Position numbers and translations under genes: made by a program. A stretch of 64,000 nucleotides of DNA from contig VZSF01005558.1 in NCBI GenBank assembly GCA_013398295.1, positions 1 to 64,000 on the forward strand, read 5' to 3'. This DNA is from Chionis minor. Lineage: Eukaryota > Chordata > Aves > Charadriiformes > Chionididae. Position 1 is the stretch's first letter. Each line of letters starts with the position of its first letter. This document shows, piece after piece, positions 1 to 14,060 of this stretch. The notes under the pieces were generated by a model. That model did not search any database. It saw nothing but the letters and a program-made list of their open reading frames with translations, and had not been told where the DNA came from.

Positions 1-25
1 CCCATCTCATCCCATCTCATCCCGT
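1..25. repeat. Short decamer tandem repeat
   Basis: CCCATCTCAT is repeated twice with a third partial copy, and is cut by the window start. The array may continue to the left. No function is apparent. Confidence 0.6.
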
Positions 26-549
26 CCCCCTTTCCCAGAACAGACCAGCACGTTTACTGGTCTCCGGCCACCACTGCTGCCCTCCCCGTCCCACTGGGGA
101 CGTTGTGGTGAGGTTTCTCCGTGCGGGGTTAAAACAAGATAAGGCATTTACATCCCTTTATGCTCCGTGAGGGTACCTGGCCCTGGATGGCTTGTGCTGA
201 AACGTGACACTGGAGAGTCCTCACTCAACCTGTTTAGCTTGTTGCAGGGCTCTGCCCTGGGGGGGCAGGAGCTAAGGGAGGAACCAGCAGCTCCCTCTCC
301 CCTTCAGCTCCTTCTTCCATCATTTCTGAGCTAAGTGGAAGATTCACCCATGTTATGAACCTTCATGCTACCTGGTACCAGAAGCAGGGATGAGACAAGG
401 AAGGAGGAAGGTAAGAGGGTGGCACAGGTCCACTAAGCATCGTCCTCTGCTGGGACCCGCAGGAAGGCAGCAGAGCCCCAGGAAAGCTTCAGGCGAGTAT
501 TTCATCTCTTGGAGGAGACAAGGGTGGCTGCAGAGAGGAGTGAGGAGTG
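26..549. other. Intergenic, no gene seen
   Basis: Short open frames only, with no recognisable protein, RNA gene or repeat family before the CR1 element that starts near 550. Confidence 0.5.
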
Positions 550-1274
550 GAAAGAGCTACAGACTTGGGGAGGAGCGGCTGGAAACTGCCTGGGGGAAAA
601 GGATCTGGGGGTCCTGGTGGCCAGTCGGCTGAGCATGAGCCAGCGCGTGCCCAGGTGGCCAAGGAGGCCAATGGCATCTTGGCCTGTATCAGGAATAGCG
701 TGGCCAGCAGGAGCAGGGCAGTGATGGTGCCCCTGTACTCAGCACTGGTGAGGCCGCAGCTCGAGTGCTGTGTCCAGTTTTGGGTGTCACAGCACAGGAG
801 AGACATTGAGGTGCTGGAGCGTGTCCAGAGAAGGGCAACGGAGCTGGTGAGGGGTCTGGAGAACAAGTCTCCTGAGGAGCGGCTGAGGTAGTTGGGATTG
901 TTCAGCCTGGAGAAGAGAAGGCTGAGGGGAGACCTTCTCACTCTCTACAACTCCCTGAAAGGAGGTTCTAGCCAGGTGGGGTCAACCTCTTCTCCCAAGG
1001 AACAAGCGACAGGACAAGAGGAAATGGCCTCAAGTTGTGCCAGGGGAGGTGTATGTTGGATATTAGGAAAAACTTCTTTACCCAAAGGGTTCTCAGGCAT
1101 TGGAACAGGCTGCCCAGGGAGGTGGTGGAATCGCCGTCCCTGGAGGTATTTAAAAGCCGGGCAGACGTGGTGCTGAGGGACATGGGTTAGGGGTGGGTTT
1201 GGCAGTGTAGGTTTATGGTTGGACTCGATGATCTTGAAGGTCTCTTCCAACCCAAGTGATTCTATGATTCTATG
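550..1274 (+). mobile_element. CR1 LINE, 5'-truncated, 3' end intact
   Basis: This is the end of CR1 ORF2 plus the 3' UTR, finishing in two ATTCTATG octamers, the usual CR1 3' terminus in birds. The ORF2 part still shows the last protein segment (a run around SALVRPQLE and VQRRATELV) but contains stops. It is the longest and cleanest copy of the young subfamily in this window, so it serves as the reference for judging the shorter copies. The lack of any upstream CR1 sequence fits target-primed insertion with 5' truncation. Confidence 0.95.
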
Positions 1275-4200
1275 AAAGTAGCCATCTTTCTGTTGCACTG
1301 TCTGAAGTCTTTAGATTTTAGAGCCTTCAGCTAAATTAGGAAGCACAAGTCAACTGGTAGATTGCGTTAAAGATTTGAAGAGTATTGCACTCCTAAAATG
1401 AATGAAACTTTTGAATGGTAGCCATGGGAACAAATTAAAGAGGCGCTTTTGAAGCATTTAAAATAGATTTAGAGCTGTAGAATTGAGCAGAAAATTTTGG
1501 ATGTTTTCTACAACAGCTAATTCAAGCCCAGCTTATGATGACAGTCAGAGACAAACTCAGGGAGGTAAACTTTAGATTAGACACTGCAGACATTATCTGG
1601 TCCTGGCTGTATGTTAACTGGCTGTAGAGTTAAAAGAAACTTTTGGAAAAGTAAAGTTTATAAAGGTATCCTCTTCAGGACTGCAAACATGTTGGGTCTT
1701 CTTGAAAAAGTTGATATCCTAAATAAGAAGGACCTTATGGAGAGAGAAAGGAAAAAAATTAGATTAAGGCAAATTTAAATAAAAGTATGTAAATAACAAG
1801 GAGCTCACAATTTCTCAGAATGTAGAGAAATGTAACAATCAAGAACACAAGTTACTACTACATGTTTCAAAAAATATACACAAAGAAAAAAAAAGAGGTT
1901 TAGATGTACAGCAAAGAATAGGTGGAACGATCACTAGAATATCATGTTATGCACGTAAATCTAATCCAGAAGACTTTACAACCATGAGACATGATGGACA
2001 GAGGATAGGGTTTGTGTTCTGGAAAATATTTTCATTTTAGTCCTTGATTATTTAAGGTTAGCCAGAAATAGCAATGCTAGAGAACAAAACTGCCTAGTAA
2101 GTAACCTCTGATGAAAGACTACCAGGCATTACACACTGACAGAGGTGGTGAGCAGCCAGAGCACTCGTCCGAGGAAGGAGAAGCGGTGGCCGCCCCCAGA
2201 AAACGTGGGCAGGAATGGGGGGGTTAGTTTGGGGATGGGCAGAGGGAGAGGAGGCATCATGGCAGGGCTTGAGGAGCGTTGGCCACGGTGCAGGAACAGA
2301 GACCTGCTCCGTGTTTGTCTGCCAGCAGGAGATGGGTCTGGCAGGGAGCGGGAGGAAGCGCTGCCCAATTAGCCAAGACGGATGGAGCGCGGCTGCCCCT
2401 GCAACAGCATGTCCATCTGCTCTTTGGGTTGCTGCCCTGTCGACATGAGGGACCTGCAAGCAAAAAGAAAGCACTCAGGTGACTCCCATCCCCTTGACAC
2501 ACTGCCATGGCACCGCCCGGATGAAGCAGAGCTGGTAGAAAGGCCATTGCACAGATCCTTGCCATGCACACCAAGCACAAGGGGCTGCAATGGTTGGAAA
2601 GGTCATGGTTTCATCCTTCCATCAAGACCTTCAGTGTTGCTGATGGAGGCACCTTTGCATTGTTGCGTGCAAGCCTTGGTCCTTGTGGCTGCTGGGACAC
2701 TCATGGCCTGTTGGCATCAGCATCCTGGCTGGTCTCTGAGAAACTTCTCTTTCTCAAGCGCTTCTTCAGAGGACTCTGAGGAGGACCTGGGGCTGCTAAT
2801 TCCTCCTGCGCCCACAGGAGGTGTTCTTATTCCTGCACCGCCACCGCGTAAGCGCTAAGCCCCTCGCCACACTTTTTCTGGCACCGGGAGGCAATAGCGT
2901 GTCTTGAGGAGTGATGTGGTGCCTAACGTGACACCAGGGTGTATGAAAAGTCCCAGGAAGACACAGAGAACTACAGGGCTGCACCTGACACTGCTTGTAC
3001 AAGGCAGAGGGTCTATCAGTGGTCAAAGACACCTCGTTGAGTGCTGTCTGCTAGGGGAGCATCCACGGGGGTTCTGCAGAGGAGGGTCCTGCTCCACAGT
3101 CCCTCGGAGCCCTTCAGAGCAGCCAAACACACGCGGATCAGCGCAATCCATTCATGTCATCTGCTAGGGTTTCCAAAGGCTTTCCATTAAATCCCTTGCC
3201 AAAAGTTTTTTAAGGAAAGCAAGCAGACAGAGGGTACAGGGGAATTTCCTTGTCTTTCTAATTGCTTAAGAGGCGGTAGCAGAGAGGACTAAGAAGCAGA
3301 CAATGTAAGCAGAGGGAGGTCGCCAGTCAGTCCTGCGTGGTCTCTTCAGCAGACCCAGAAGTGGCAGGGATAGGGACGTGCAGGGAGGTGACAGAGGACA
3401 AGCAACGCACATGGAGAAAACAACCTTAACTTCACACGCCCAGCAACAAGCTGGCTGCTCTCTGTCTTTTCCCATAAATGAATTGAGGCCATCAAATGAA
3501 ACTCGTGTGAGGTTCAGGGCCAGTTTTGAAACAATTGGGATTCAGGACTAAAGGGGGTGATTCTTCCCATGGTTGGGAGACGAACCATGGAGCTCCGCAG
3601 CAGAGCTGTGGATACACAAAACTCACAGAGATTCAAGTGGAGACTGGCCAAGTTCTTGGAAGAGATATCCAGGAATACCTAACACACGGGGAAACCCGTG
3701 GGAATAAAAATAGTTGGGACACCTTCAATACAGACCTTTCTGGGCTCACGCAGCCCCCAGCCTGCCTCCTTTCTGCCATTAAGACTTCCTGGGCCCACAG
3801 GAGCTGTTGTGGATGCTGGAGGTTTGCCCCACAGGCTACCTCTGGACCGAGGTACTGCAGCTGCTCCCTGGCATCCACATGGCACCAGTGCATGGATGGG
3901 GACCTCCAGCACATCCTTACTGACCAACTGCCAGCCCCATTCATGTCAAACTCAGCTCCTGAGACAAAGACTGCCATATTCCCTTTACTGTCTCCAAGCT
4001 GCTATCAGAGTGGTCTTTAATTTGGTTTTAATTAAAACAACTCTTTGCTTTTCCCTCTCTTGATCTTGAGATGGTTTTTGTTCTGTATGGAGCACTGGGA
4101 CTGCCAAAAGCCAGAGCTGCTGCCCTAAGGGGACCAGGGGTGCTCCATCCCCTGGAGGTACAGTGATCAGGGGCCTCCAACCTTGGGATACAGGAGGAAG

Positions 4201-5604
4201 GGATGGACCTTCCTCCTGTAGGGATGGACCAGGATGTCCTGGGAGGACAGATTCTTCTTAGCAACTGGTTTTTAATTTGGAATCAATTTCCAGGATGTCT
4301 CTGAGGTAAGTGATCTGTGTTGCTCTTGAGTTAAACAGGATTTTCCTTTTTTTTCAGACCAACAAAACTGCGCTCTGTAAGTGGCTGTTCCAGCTAATGA
4401 GATGTTAAGTGTAGAGAGAATCACAAGTACTTGAGGGCAGATCCAGCTGCTCCTAAAACCCACAACCAACACCAAGGTTGTCCTCAAGTCTGAGGAACAA
4501 CTTCAGACAAAGAAGCTGCCCTAGGGGCAGAATCAATAAAAAATTGGGAAATACAACCACAAAAATATGGCCACATGTCATGCTACAGCTGCATTATGCG
4601 GCTACATATGTTCCCTTCCCTCAGGCCAGCGGAGGAGTCTGATGACAAGGGGCATGCTTGGAACAAACATAAACAGTAGCTTTCTGCTTACAGAGCACAA
4701 CAAGGGACCTACTGGGAACAGCCTCAGAGTTCTGAAATACCAAAACTTGCTGAAGAAACTGCCACAGAAGATAGCGTTGGATTACGTCAGGGAGGTTTAG
4801 CACAGGTATCAGCTCCCCCGGGGAGACGAGATGCCATTTGGAGTGGAGCTACGCACCTCACTTGGTCATCAACCAGTGTCTCCAGTGCTGCAGGAGAATA
4901 GCTTCAGGGCTGGCCTTGAAGCCAAATCTACCACCTGCCCACTTTGTTTGCTTTTGGAGCAACCCAAAAGCCGAGCTGGACCCGCGCTCTATAGCACTGT
5001 AGTCTGTCCCCCAACAGCAGAGGGCTCAACAATGTCCATCTGTCCTGTCCGTGTCACAGCAGCACTGTCTGTTTGCCTCTGTGCAGAGCAGGCAGCCCAG
5101 GAAACGCATGGCCTGGCACCACCAGGCGCAGGGACGGAGGGGATGCGCAGGCAAGTGGAGTGCAAATGCGACGTGCTGGGCTTTGCAGCCACCTGATCTT
5201 CGGGACACTTCCAGATCACAACATCATAAAATCACAAGGGTATTTCCTGAAAGGGACCTCCTTAGTCTTACACTATGGCACAGCTGGCACATCGGCTGGA
5301 CATCAAGGTCAGGGAGAAAGCCCATGATGAGGCTGAAGAAGACCAGGTGGGGCAGAGCAGTGTGTGTGTCTTACAAATGCAATGTCAGGACACAGGGATG
5401 TCTTAGTATGGCACCCAAGCGTGGTGGATGGAGGATCAGAAACATGTAGGAGAAACACAGCTGGTCCCCTCAAAACAACAACCTTTGGCAGATATCCTGC
5501 TGGCTGGACACCACGAGTGATGTTGAGAACACCAGGGCAGATGGTAGGACACTATCAGCTCCAAGACTCACTAAAGAGCTGCAGCAATAGAAGGAAACCT
5601 GGTG
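1275..5604. other. Intergenic, no gene seen
   Basis: Positions 1280-2090 are AT-rich unique sequence. The remainder has mixed composition with only short open frames and no recognisable domain. No RNA gene was found. Confidence 0.5.
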
Positions 5605-5740
5605 TTGCAGGAAATCCCCTGGAGGGTTTCCAAGACTTGGCCAGATACCTCCGTGTCTGCACCCATCTGTTGATAACAGCCCTCCTGGAAGCAGGAGGCT
5701 GGACCAGAGCCCCCACCTGGGTTCCCACCACCACCTCAAG
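5605..5740 (+). mobile_element. Probable decayed CR1 3' fragment
   Basis: The order of motifs (CCTGGAGGGTTTCCAAGACTTGGCCAG, then GGAAGCAGGAGGCTGGACCAGA, then a CCCACC stretch) resembles the CR1 3' region that normally reads 'ggaggt-ttcaag ... ggttggactagatgatct'. It is heavily diverged and has no octamer tail, so the call is tentative. Confidence 0.4.
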
Positions 5741-8700
5741 GATTTAAGTGCATCTGCTGAGCTGACCTTCTCTGTGACACAGAAGTTGAGTTTGCAGCAG
5801 GAAAGCAAACAGCTAATCTCACCGCGCCTGAAGCTATTGCTTTCCCACTGCTGCAGGTGGATAAGGACGTTTTCCTTGAGCGGGGCATTGCCCCAGGCAG
5901 CAGAAATACAAGAACTGGGAGAAAGGCTCCAGCAGCAGGACCCTCACTGCCATCAGAGCATGGGAGAGCAATTGGCACCGTCTAAGAGAGGTCACCAGTG
6001 GATGGAGCCCTGGAAATAGCATAAAACTGGCAGAAAGCCAGCGTCTCTTGCAGCACTGGGGTTTATCTTTAAAAATAACAACAATAAAATAATAACAATA
6101 ACAAAAACTTTGCTCGAAAATACCTGCCCAGTGCTGGGATCCTGCACCCTTGGGTGCCTACCCAACAGAACCGGGCACCCTTTGGCAGTTGAGCTGTGTT
6201 ATCTGACAAAGGGGGATTGTGTTGTGAAAACTGCTCGTTGGGGATTGTATATTAACAGGATATGCTCGGCTAGTTGACAGGAAGCAATAAAGTAATTTGA
6301 AGGAGACTGGGAGAGAGTGTGTGAGTTCCTGCGTCTGTGTTAAATCACGGCACTAGATAAGCAAACAGCACAGCCCCGGAGCGGAGAGGAGCGCTGCCAA
6401 GAAGGAGTTGGCCAGGGCCAGAAGTCTCCTGGAGCTGCCACGAGTCCAGCTCAAACGCAGTGTGGAAACCAGTGGGACTGCACTTGCAACCCTCCCAGTC
6501 CCTACTCGGGGCTCCAGCCTTGCGTCAGGCAGGTTGGTGGGTCCTGTCGCTTTGTCACCCCAGCTCCGTACGCGTGCGCAAGTGGAAAAGGAGCATCACT
6601 CAGCAGCCCGAAAGACCCTGGCGCTTTTGCTTGCAGGAGCACAGCCCACCAGCCTTTCAGGGCCTTAGGGAAGGAGATGCTCCTCCCAGCAGATCCAGGC
6701 CTGGAGAAGGAAGGGGAGGAGAGCCAGGACGAGAAATACGTGCGACTGCAAGAAGTGAGGCTGCAAGAGCTGCCGAGTGAAGGGCGAGCCAGAGCCCGCC
6801 TGCAGCAACCAGGGGAGCAAGGGGGGGTTGTTGGAAAACATCAGGCACTTGGCATTCAGCAGCTGGCGCAGCTTTACGCGCCCTGCTCGGATCCTGCCTG
6901 CCCGTGTGTCAGCAAGCACCGCACCTGGTGCGCCATCCCTTGCTCAGCCTCCCAGGTCCTGCCGGAATCAAACACAGCAAAAAATCAGCAGCTTTTTTCG
7001 CTCTCAAAGGGGCTTTTCTGGCCTCCAGGAAGGGATGTTTGCAGGCCTTCTGATGGAATCTCTTTTCCTTTTCATCAGGGATATACTTTCACACCCTCCG
7101 TGATTGCCTGGGGAGCCTGCTGCCGTGGGACATGAGCTCCACGGGATCTACAGAAGTGTGTCTGCATTTGGTGGAGGATGGAGACACTCAAAGTACTCTC
7201 TTCAGAATAACACAAGTTAAAAAAAACCCCACATATGCTGCCTTCCACCATAGGCAAAAACGCCACAACCCTGACTCTCAGTGACTGTTGAACCTTTTTT
7301 CCTGTGTGTTAAAGGCTCCTACCTAGGCTGACAAGCAGGAAACTTCCCTAGACGACAGATATGCCAAAAACTGTATCTCACTCTGAAGCACCTAATTCTG
7401 CCCTTCTCAGAGAGGGTGTCCTGGTTCATAGAGCACCAGTCCACTGTGCCTTGGGTACTCCTGCATCTGACCAACGTGTTCTCCAGGAGTTGAGCAGCAG
7501 TGAAGCACTCAGTCCTGCAGCTTTGCTAGGACGAGGCTTCCCTGGAAGCTGAGGGCATGATGCAGGTAGACACAGAGGGCAGCAGAGGTGGTGGAGTCTT
7601 TCCCTCTCTGCTCATCCCCTGGGATTCCTGGTTCAATGAACATTTATCTGCTAGGTCTCTCTCATCTTTGCTGAGAACTGGAAAAGAGAAAACGCTTCCT
7701 TTATCTATCTGCAGCTCTTAATGACCTTGTTATGGTTGAATGCATTGGTCATCGCACACCCCTGTCTGCACATTCCTCCATGGGAGAGAGCAGGACGGGG
7801 TGTGCACGTGGCAGGGGGAGAAACGTAGCAAAGCCAACTCTTGGAGAGGAGATGCTTTGCTGCATGGCTGGGGAAGCACTCTTCCGCTGCCAGAAGACAG
7901 GCTCCTCTGCAGGAGGAAAGAGATGCACGAAAAGTTAAGCGAGTTGAGCTGAAGTGAAGCAACTTGTGGGTTTTTTTCAGTTTTACGGGCTTTTGGGCCA
8001 CCTGTAGGGAGAAAGGAGGTCTGGGACCGTAGGTGGGAATGTAGAGCCTTTGCTGGCTTATTTAACCTGGCAAAGCGCAGGTTTAGCTGGGGCCAGAGGA
8101 ACTGCCTGGGGCTAAGTCAGCTCCTTTCTCTGAGAGCAACGGCGGGGGAGCAAGCTGGGGGGCTCTAGCCTCTTCCTTAGGGTGAGAGGTGTTGTCATAC
8201 AGCACCCCCAGCCCTGAAGAGCAGAGCAGGGCTGACACCTCCTCCTGTGATGGGTCATGGCATAGGGAGCTCTCAGGATTGATAGACTTCAAAGAGACAG
8301 GTGGGCACCTTCCATAGGTCGTGTGCGGTGCGTGGGGAGGAGGCACTGTCCACAGGCTGAGGGTTTTGCTCTCTGACTTCACCCGCTTCACATCACTGGT
8401 CCCTTGCACTGATGCTGAATACCCAGTAGAAAGAGTCACCAATGATGTTCTCGCACCCCTCCTTCCTCCTACGCGCCTCACATAATTTTTGGAATAGCCA
8501 GGCGGGACAAACGCAACTTGTTCTCCCGCCTGTGGAAGAACTGCTCCAGCTGGCTCTTCCAAACTCACCCAGGCCAGCCACAGCTCAAAGTTATCTGATG
8601 GTCACAGTCACCAGCTAAATTGAGCCTACGTGTGAGTCGTTCTCACAGACCTTTCGTTCCACAATTTGAATGGACCAGGCTGTGCTGGTGAATCAGCTGG

Positions 8701-10439
8701 CTGGCTGGATGCACAGGTAGTCCCCAGGGTCTGAGAGATGACACTATAAGCTCAGGTTATGCACTGTGCAGCCCTTTGCATTGGCATCACTCATCACACC
8801 GGTGTGGGTGGCATGTGGTGCCCTCCAGAGAGGCTGTTTATCCTTCATCTTCCTTATCTCCTGCAGTCCATCGCTGTTTGTGTCTCTCACTGTCTCATCC
8901 CGGAGAGCCATGCACAGACTGTCTGACCTTCATCACCAGCTTGGCACTAGGAGTTACCTGACCTGCTCATGAGTAATTTCTGCAGGCAGTAGAGAACAGC
9001 ATCTTCCAGATAATGGACATACCTACTGCTATTCCCCTCCGATCACAGGGCTTTGAAGCTCTCCAGATGGGAAGTAGGTGCCACTGCTTCACCCCTGCTT
9101 CAGCCACATGCTTGAAAGCCTCAGGTACCCTGACAGGACTGCCCAAAGCAGCCACATCCCAACCTCAACCCCACTCCTGCTCATGTCTGTCTGCTCCACT
9201 GCCTCCCAGAGAGACCTAACACAGCCTACAGCACCCTGATCCTCTGCTTCTCCAACACTTTGTCCTCCTTCCCTGACATCCCCACCCAGCTGCAGGAAAG
9301 CGGTGTTCTCCCCAGTGCATGACCCAACCACATCACAGCAGAACTGGAAGGGCTCCTGGAGCACTGGCTCCAGGCCACCAGAGAGGAAGGACCACTCCCT
9401 GGACTGGACCGGCGCCAGGCTAGAAAGAGACACAAGCTGCCTTAGCTGCAGTAATTAAATCCTCAGCCCATATGAGAGAGAACATCACGTCTTCCCCACT
9501 CTTTCCATACTGCTGTGGTACGTGCAAGTCACTGACATCACTAGACAAGCACATCAGTCCTCCCCAAGAGAGGCTGAAGGCTTAGGCTGGGCTTGGGTTG
9601 CTGGGGCTGCATTCACTGCTGTGTCCAAGCCTAGGCAGGGCTCTCCTGGGTGGGCCTTCCAAAAGCATCCACGTTGCCCTAACCTTCATGATCTGCTCCT
9701 CCATGCCCTGAGTACTACGGAGTGGCTGCCCCGAGCCTGGGGAAGCAGAGAGCAAATCCCTGATGTAGCCTGACTCAGTTTAGACACATTCCTGTACGCA
9801 CCGATGCACAATGCAAAGAGAGTTGAGGCTGCAGGACAGGCAGGAAAAAGAAGAGGTCCAGCAAGCGCAAACCCATGGGAGACAGAACGTTTGCTGTCCT
9901 GCAGCACCTAGAAGTGGTACCAGTATGTGTTGTTTACTGAGTCACCTTCACTGTCTGCTTCTAGGGAGGGACAAACGGTTTCTCCAGACCAGACTAAAAG
10001 TAGCCTTGGCTTTCCCGTGTCTTGGGAAGAAACTCAAGTCCTGTTAGCTTTGTTTGGGGTCCGTAGGGGTTGAAAGCCCCAGTGAACTAAAGTGCTGCCC
10101 TGAGAGACACAAGGATCTCCTTCCCCTGCCTGGGTACCAGGCTGTGGCCCCATGCACTGTTCCCCCGGTCCTGACAAGTGCTGGCTCTCACTCTGGAAGT
10201 AGGATGGTGGATAGATCCTGTCCTTCTGACCTCATCCACATGAAACTCCGGCTTCTGAGTTCTCTGTGATGCTGGATGCCCACGAGCCTGCCCAGAGCCC
10301 CATGAGGCTCCCTAATCCCCTGGGAGTCGTGCAGAAGGCTATGATGCCCCGGCATGGCTCGGCTCGCGTGGCATCGAGCACCATGGTGAGCACAGTGGCT
10401 TCACAGAGGGCCAGGTCACCTCCGCCATCCTGCACTCCC
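5741..10439. other. Intergenic, no gene seen
   Basis: An A-rich AAT/AAC simple-sequence patch lies at about 6068-6107. Apart from that the region is unique sequence with only short, unrecognised open frames. Confidence 0.5.
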
Positions 10440-11260
10440 AATAGTTCCCGTCAGGTCAGCCCCAGTCGAGGCACCATGCAGGGTGTTCTCTGTGCCCGGG
10501 GAGCCAGCATCACTCGTACACCCGGCGCCACCAGGCTCTTGCCTTGCCCACCTCGCTCCCCTGGGAAGGCTTCCCCCCCCAATCCCATCTCATCCCTGGG
10601 GGCCAAGGCGGGGGGGCCAGCACTCACACAGCCCCCGCCAAAGCTGTCTCCCCCTCCCCCTACAAATGAGATCCCCTCCCTGTCGCCAGAGCTGCATTTA
10701 CCACCAGGCTCTGCACCGGCGTCCACGGCCTTTCTTCCTTTTCATTCCTTTCTCACTCCCTGAATGCGCTTTGCTTGCTTTGGCGACGCGGNTGGGGCTG
10801 GGATATGAATGTGAACACAGCGAAGCCCCTAAGAGGATTTGCTGGTGCCCCTTTCATTGCGAGCCTTTGTGTGCTGCTCCACTGCGGTGGGACGCCCCCG
10901 AGTTCTCCCCCGGCTTCTCTCCTTTCCACTCCAGAAGAAAAGAAAGTGCCTATAAAGGCCTTGTTTGTCCGACTTGTTTGAGGGGACCATATTGCTGTAG
11001 GTGCGGCGGGTCCTGGTGTGACGGCGTCGCCCCTTTGAGAAAGGGTGACGCGCGGCTCCCTCCTGGGAGGGTCCGAGCGGGCGGCTTAGCCAGGCGCTGG
11101 GAAAAAAAGGTTTCAGTTGCATTTCAATGTCCATTGAACCCTGAATCCCCGGCGCTGGTTTTTCCAGGGGCTCTGCAGACAGACAAAGCCCTGCAAGGGC
11201 CACCGAGGCGGAGGCTGGGAAGATGCTGCATGTCCAGCGGTGGGAGGAGGACCTGCTAGC
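10440..11260. promoter_or_regulatory. CpG-rich patch with TATA-like motif (candidate)
   Basis: CpG dinucleotides are clearly denser here than in the flanks, for example around 10480-10560 and 10990-11100. A TATA-type motif, CCTATAAAGG, occurs near 10949-10958 on the plus strand. No coding exon was recognised next to it. It could be a promoter or enhancer, perhaps of a non-coding transcript, or simply a GC-rich stretch. Confidence 0.25.
10792..10792. other. Single-N assembly position
   Basis: One undetermined base lies inside a GC-rich stretch. The other single N in the window (45239) marks a failed contig merge, but here the flanks do not repeat each other. It is an ambiguous base or a join of unknown quality. 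Confidence 0.9.
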
Positions 11261-12490
11261 CTCCCAAAATCCCAACCCGGAGAGCCAAGGTAATGTTGCT
11301 TTTCCTATGACATCTAGCGGTAAAGCCAGGGAAGGAGGAAAATGTCGGCTGGGTTTTCCTGGCTCGAGCACAAGCCATCTCCTGCTGCGGCATTTTGCCC
11401 TTTGTATGGCAGCAGACAGTCCTCAGTTGAGAGGGAAGCAAAAACAAGCTGCACAATAGCTGCTCTGCAGCTCAGAGATGTCAAACGGCTCACCCCGAAA
11501 TGCGCGCTTGCTCCTGTGCCGTGGCTGGGATTTTCGCAGCATACAACAGGGCCCCAAAGCCTACGCCTGGGCTGGAAGCAGAAGAACACACGAGCATACC
11601 TATCGCCCGTCTCACTCCGGTCTGTGTTCCGACATGTCCCCTTGTTTGCTTGCCAGCTGCTCAAAGGCAGTTACACGACATATATATGTCAGGCCCGGGA
11701 AAATTCCCAGTGCAACTGTAGTACCGCGTCTCCCAGACAAACGTTTGAAGCAGCCAGAGGCGAAGCGACCGTGCACCACAAAAACGTGGCTCTACGGGTG
11801 CTTGCGGGGCGTCTCGCCCCAGCTAAGGTGGCCTCTGGGCTTGCGTGGTCCTGGCAGGGGTGTGACGGGCTGGCTGAGACCGAGCAACGGTTGCTCACCA
11901 TGTAACCGAATTGTGGAAAGATGTCAGCGAGCGCCTCAGTGCGTTACCAGACACTGGAAAATCCACCCCAGAAAGCACACACTGAAGAGGTTAATCATTA
12001 ATGTCTCCACCGCAGGGATTCAGTGCATTTCTCACTACTTACCAGAGGGCCCACGTTGCTGGACCATGAGCTGCTGGTAGGTGATGGACATTGTCCCAGG
12101 CCATAAGGGACCGCTGAGCCTAAACCCTTTTTTGCACAGCCTTTTCCCTGCAGTAGATCACCGTGACCCGGCAAACAGGGTGTGCAGGAAGGATGCGCCC
12201 GCAGATGCATCAGGGCATGAGGATTTAAGGACCACACTGATAGTGGGACTGAGAGACCAGAAGTAAGGATGACGGAGGGTGCTTTGGTGGTCCTGCACAG
12301 AGGCAGAGCAGCTGTGACCTCCCCTGAAGCTCGCAGGCTGTGACAAGAAGCTGTGCCAAGTAGCTGTGCCACACCGCCAGCGGCCAGACATGCAGCTGAA
12401 CCCAGCTCTTTGGGCTGGAGGTTGATCTTCCACGGTTGAAAATTTCTAGAGGAAACCTGTCGGGGCACTGCCTGTATCCTGCGACATTTT
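11261..12490. other. Intergenic, no gene seen
   Basis: Unique sequence with moderate CpG content up to about 11.9 kb. Open frames are short and match nothing I recognise. Confidence 0.5.
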
Positions 12491-12647
12491 ATAGAATCAT
12501 GGAATCATAGAATCACTTGGGTTGGAAGAGACCTTCAAGATCATCGAGTCCAACCATAAACCTATGCCAAAACCACCCCTAACCCATGTCCCTCAGCACC
12601 ACGTCTGCCCGGCTTTGAAATACCTCCAGGGATGGCAATTCCACCAC
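12491..12647 (-). mobile_element. CR1 LINE 3' fragment
   Basis: Reverse-complement copy of the young CR1 3' end. It starts with the inverted octamer tail (ATAGAATCAT repeats) and runs through the 3' UTR to the Gly-Ile-Pro-Ser-Leu-Glu region of ORF2. It is nearly identical over this length to the copy at 550-1274 and is strongly 5'-truncated. Confidence 0.93.
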
Positions 12648-14060
12648 ATTTACTTCAGTTCCTCCCAGCACTCCTACACACAAGCAATGTGGCAGCAAAG
12701 CTATGGTCAAGCGAAAAACTCGGATGCTAAATAAGAAATGTAACTTAGGGAAATGGTGATTATTTGACAGCACCCACATTTTAATGCTGCTAGGAAAAAA
12801 AATGAGCAAAACCCAGAACAACACAAGCTGCCTTTAAAGATTGAATACATTGAATCCAGAATCAGAAAGTAAAATGCATTAATAATAAATGGGTGATGCT
12901 TCTGTCTGCCTGGGCTCAAGGTGCTTGGATGCCTTTGTAGAGGTCCTTGGGGTCACGAAGACACAATATTCAGACACATCCGATGTTCCTGTAATGCGTT
13001 TTACTAGGGGAAAAGGAAAACAAGGGGGAAAGGCTGAAAATAGAGAATAAACCACACAAAACCCTGATGGGAGCCACAGAATGATGAGGAAGTCTGCCTG
13101 AAGGAGGAGGACAAGCCTCCTTGATAACTTGCAGTTCACCTTTCCATTCTCACTCTTGCGCTGCATTTTCCCCTGAGGTCCCATCCTGGCAAATGACAGG
13201 AGGGTCTGTCTCCATTGCCTTTTGGGACAACTGTTGGTGGCTGCATGTTGGGGCTGTGAAGGCAGAAGGGTGCTACACCATTTCACAGACTCCCCTGGCA
13301 TTTGTTTCTCCTTCAAGAAGGCTTTTCTTTCCCCTCTTTCTCTGCTCAGTGAGGACGCAGGTCCTCCTCTGAATCAAAACAAAATAGGCATGAAGTGCTG
13401 TTAGCAAAATACTGTTTGGCCTATAACTTGAGCTCATAGACCTTGCTTTTCAGCAAGCTTGAGGGACAGGCATGATGCAGGTGGAGACCAAAGGACCAAA
13501 GAACTGCCAGGACTCATTCTGAGCCTGGGGACAGAGTTGGAACGATTGTGGTGGATCCACACACTGTTAAAAAGAGAGAAGACCACCTACTCCTGTCAGT
13601 CCAGCCTGCCCCAGGAGACCATCCTGGGCTGAGAAGGGCTAGATGATCCGTGCCTTTCTCCAGGGAGATCTTCTATGTGCGGGGCCAGCACCCAAGGTGG
13701 GGAGGGGGCACCCAAGGTGGAGAGGAGACAACCAGGACTGCACCAAGAGTGGCCCACTCTCTCCCACTGCATCCTGAGGGACCGTGCTCCACTGCAGGCA
13801 GCTGGTGGCACCGGCAGAGCCACCCTAGCGCTAGGCAGAGCTCAGGTATCATCACAGGAGCAGAGTCCAGGTCTTGGTGTCGGTGGATTCTGGAGACTTC
13901 CCACTGTTGGTGCTGCTGTTAGCTGGGGGATCTCCAGGACCCAAACCTGCGTCCAACCCTCATGTTCCTGGGGCATCCTGAGCTTGTCCCCCCATGGGCA
14001 TCCCCAGGCTGCAGGGTTGGATCCACGACACAGGGTCACTTTGCACAGTGGAAGATACGA
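12648..14060. other. Intergenic, no gene seen
   Basis: Unique sequence. A small local repeat of GCACCCAAGGTGG occurs twice at about 13688-13721. No gene was recognised. Confidence 0.5.
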
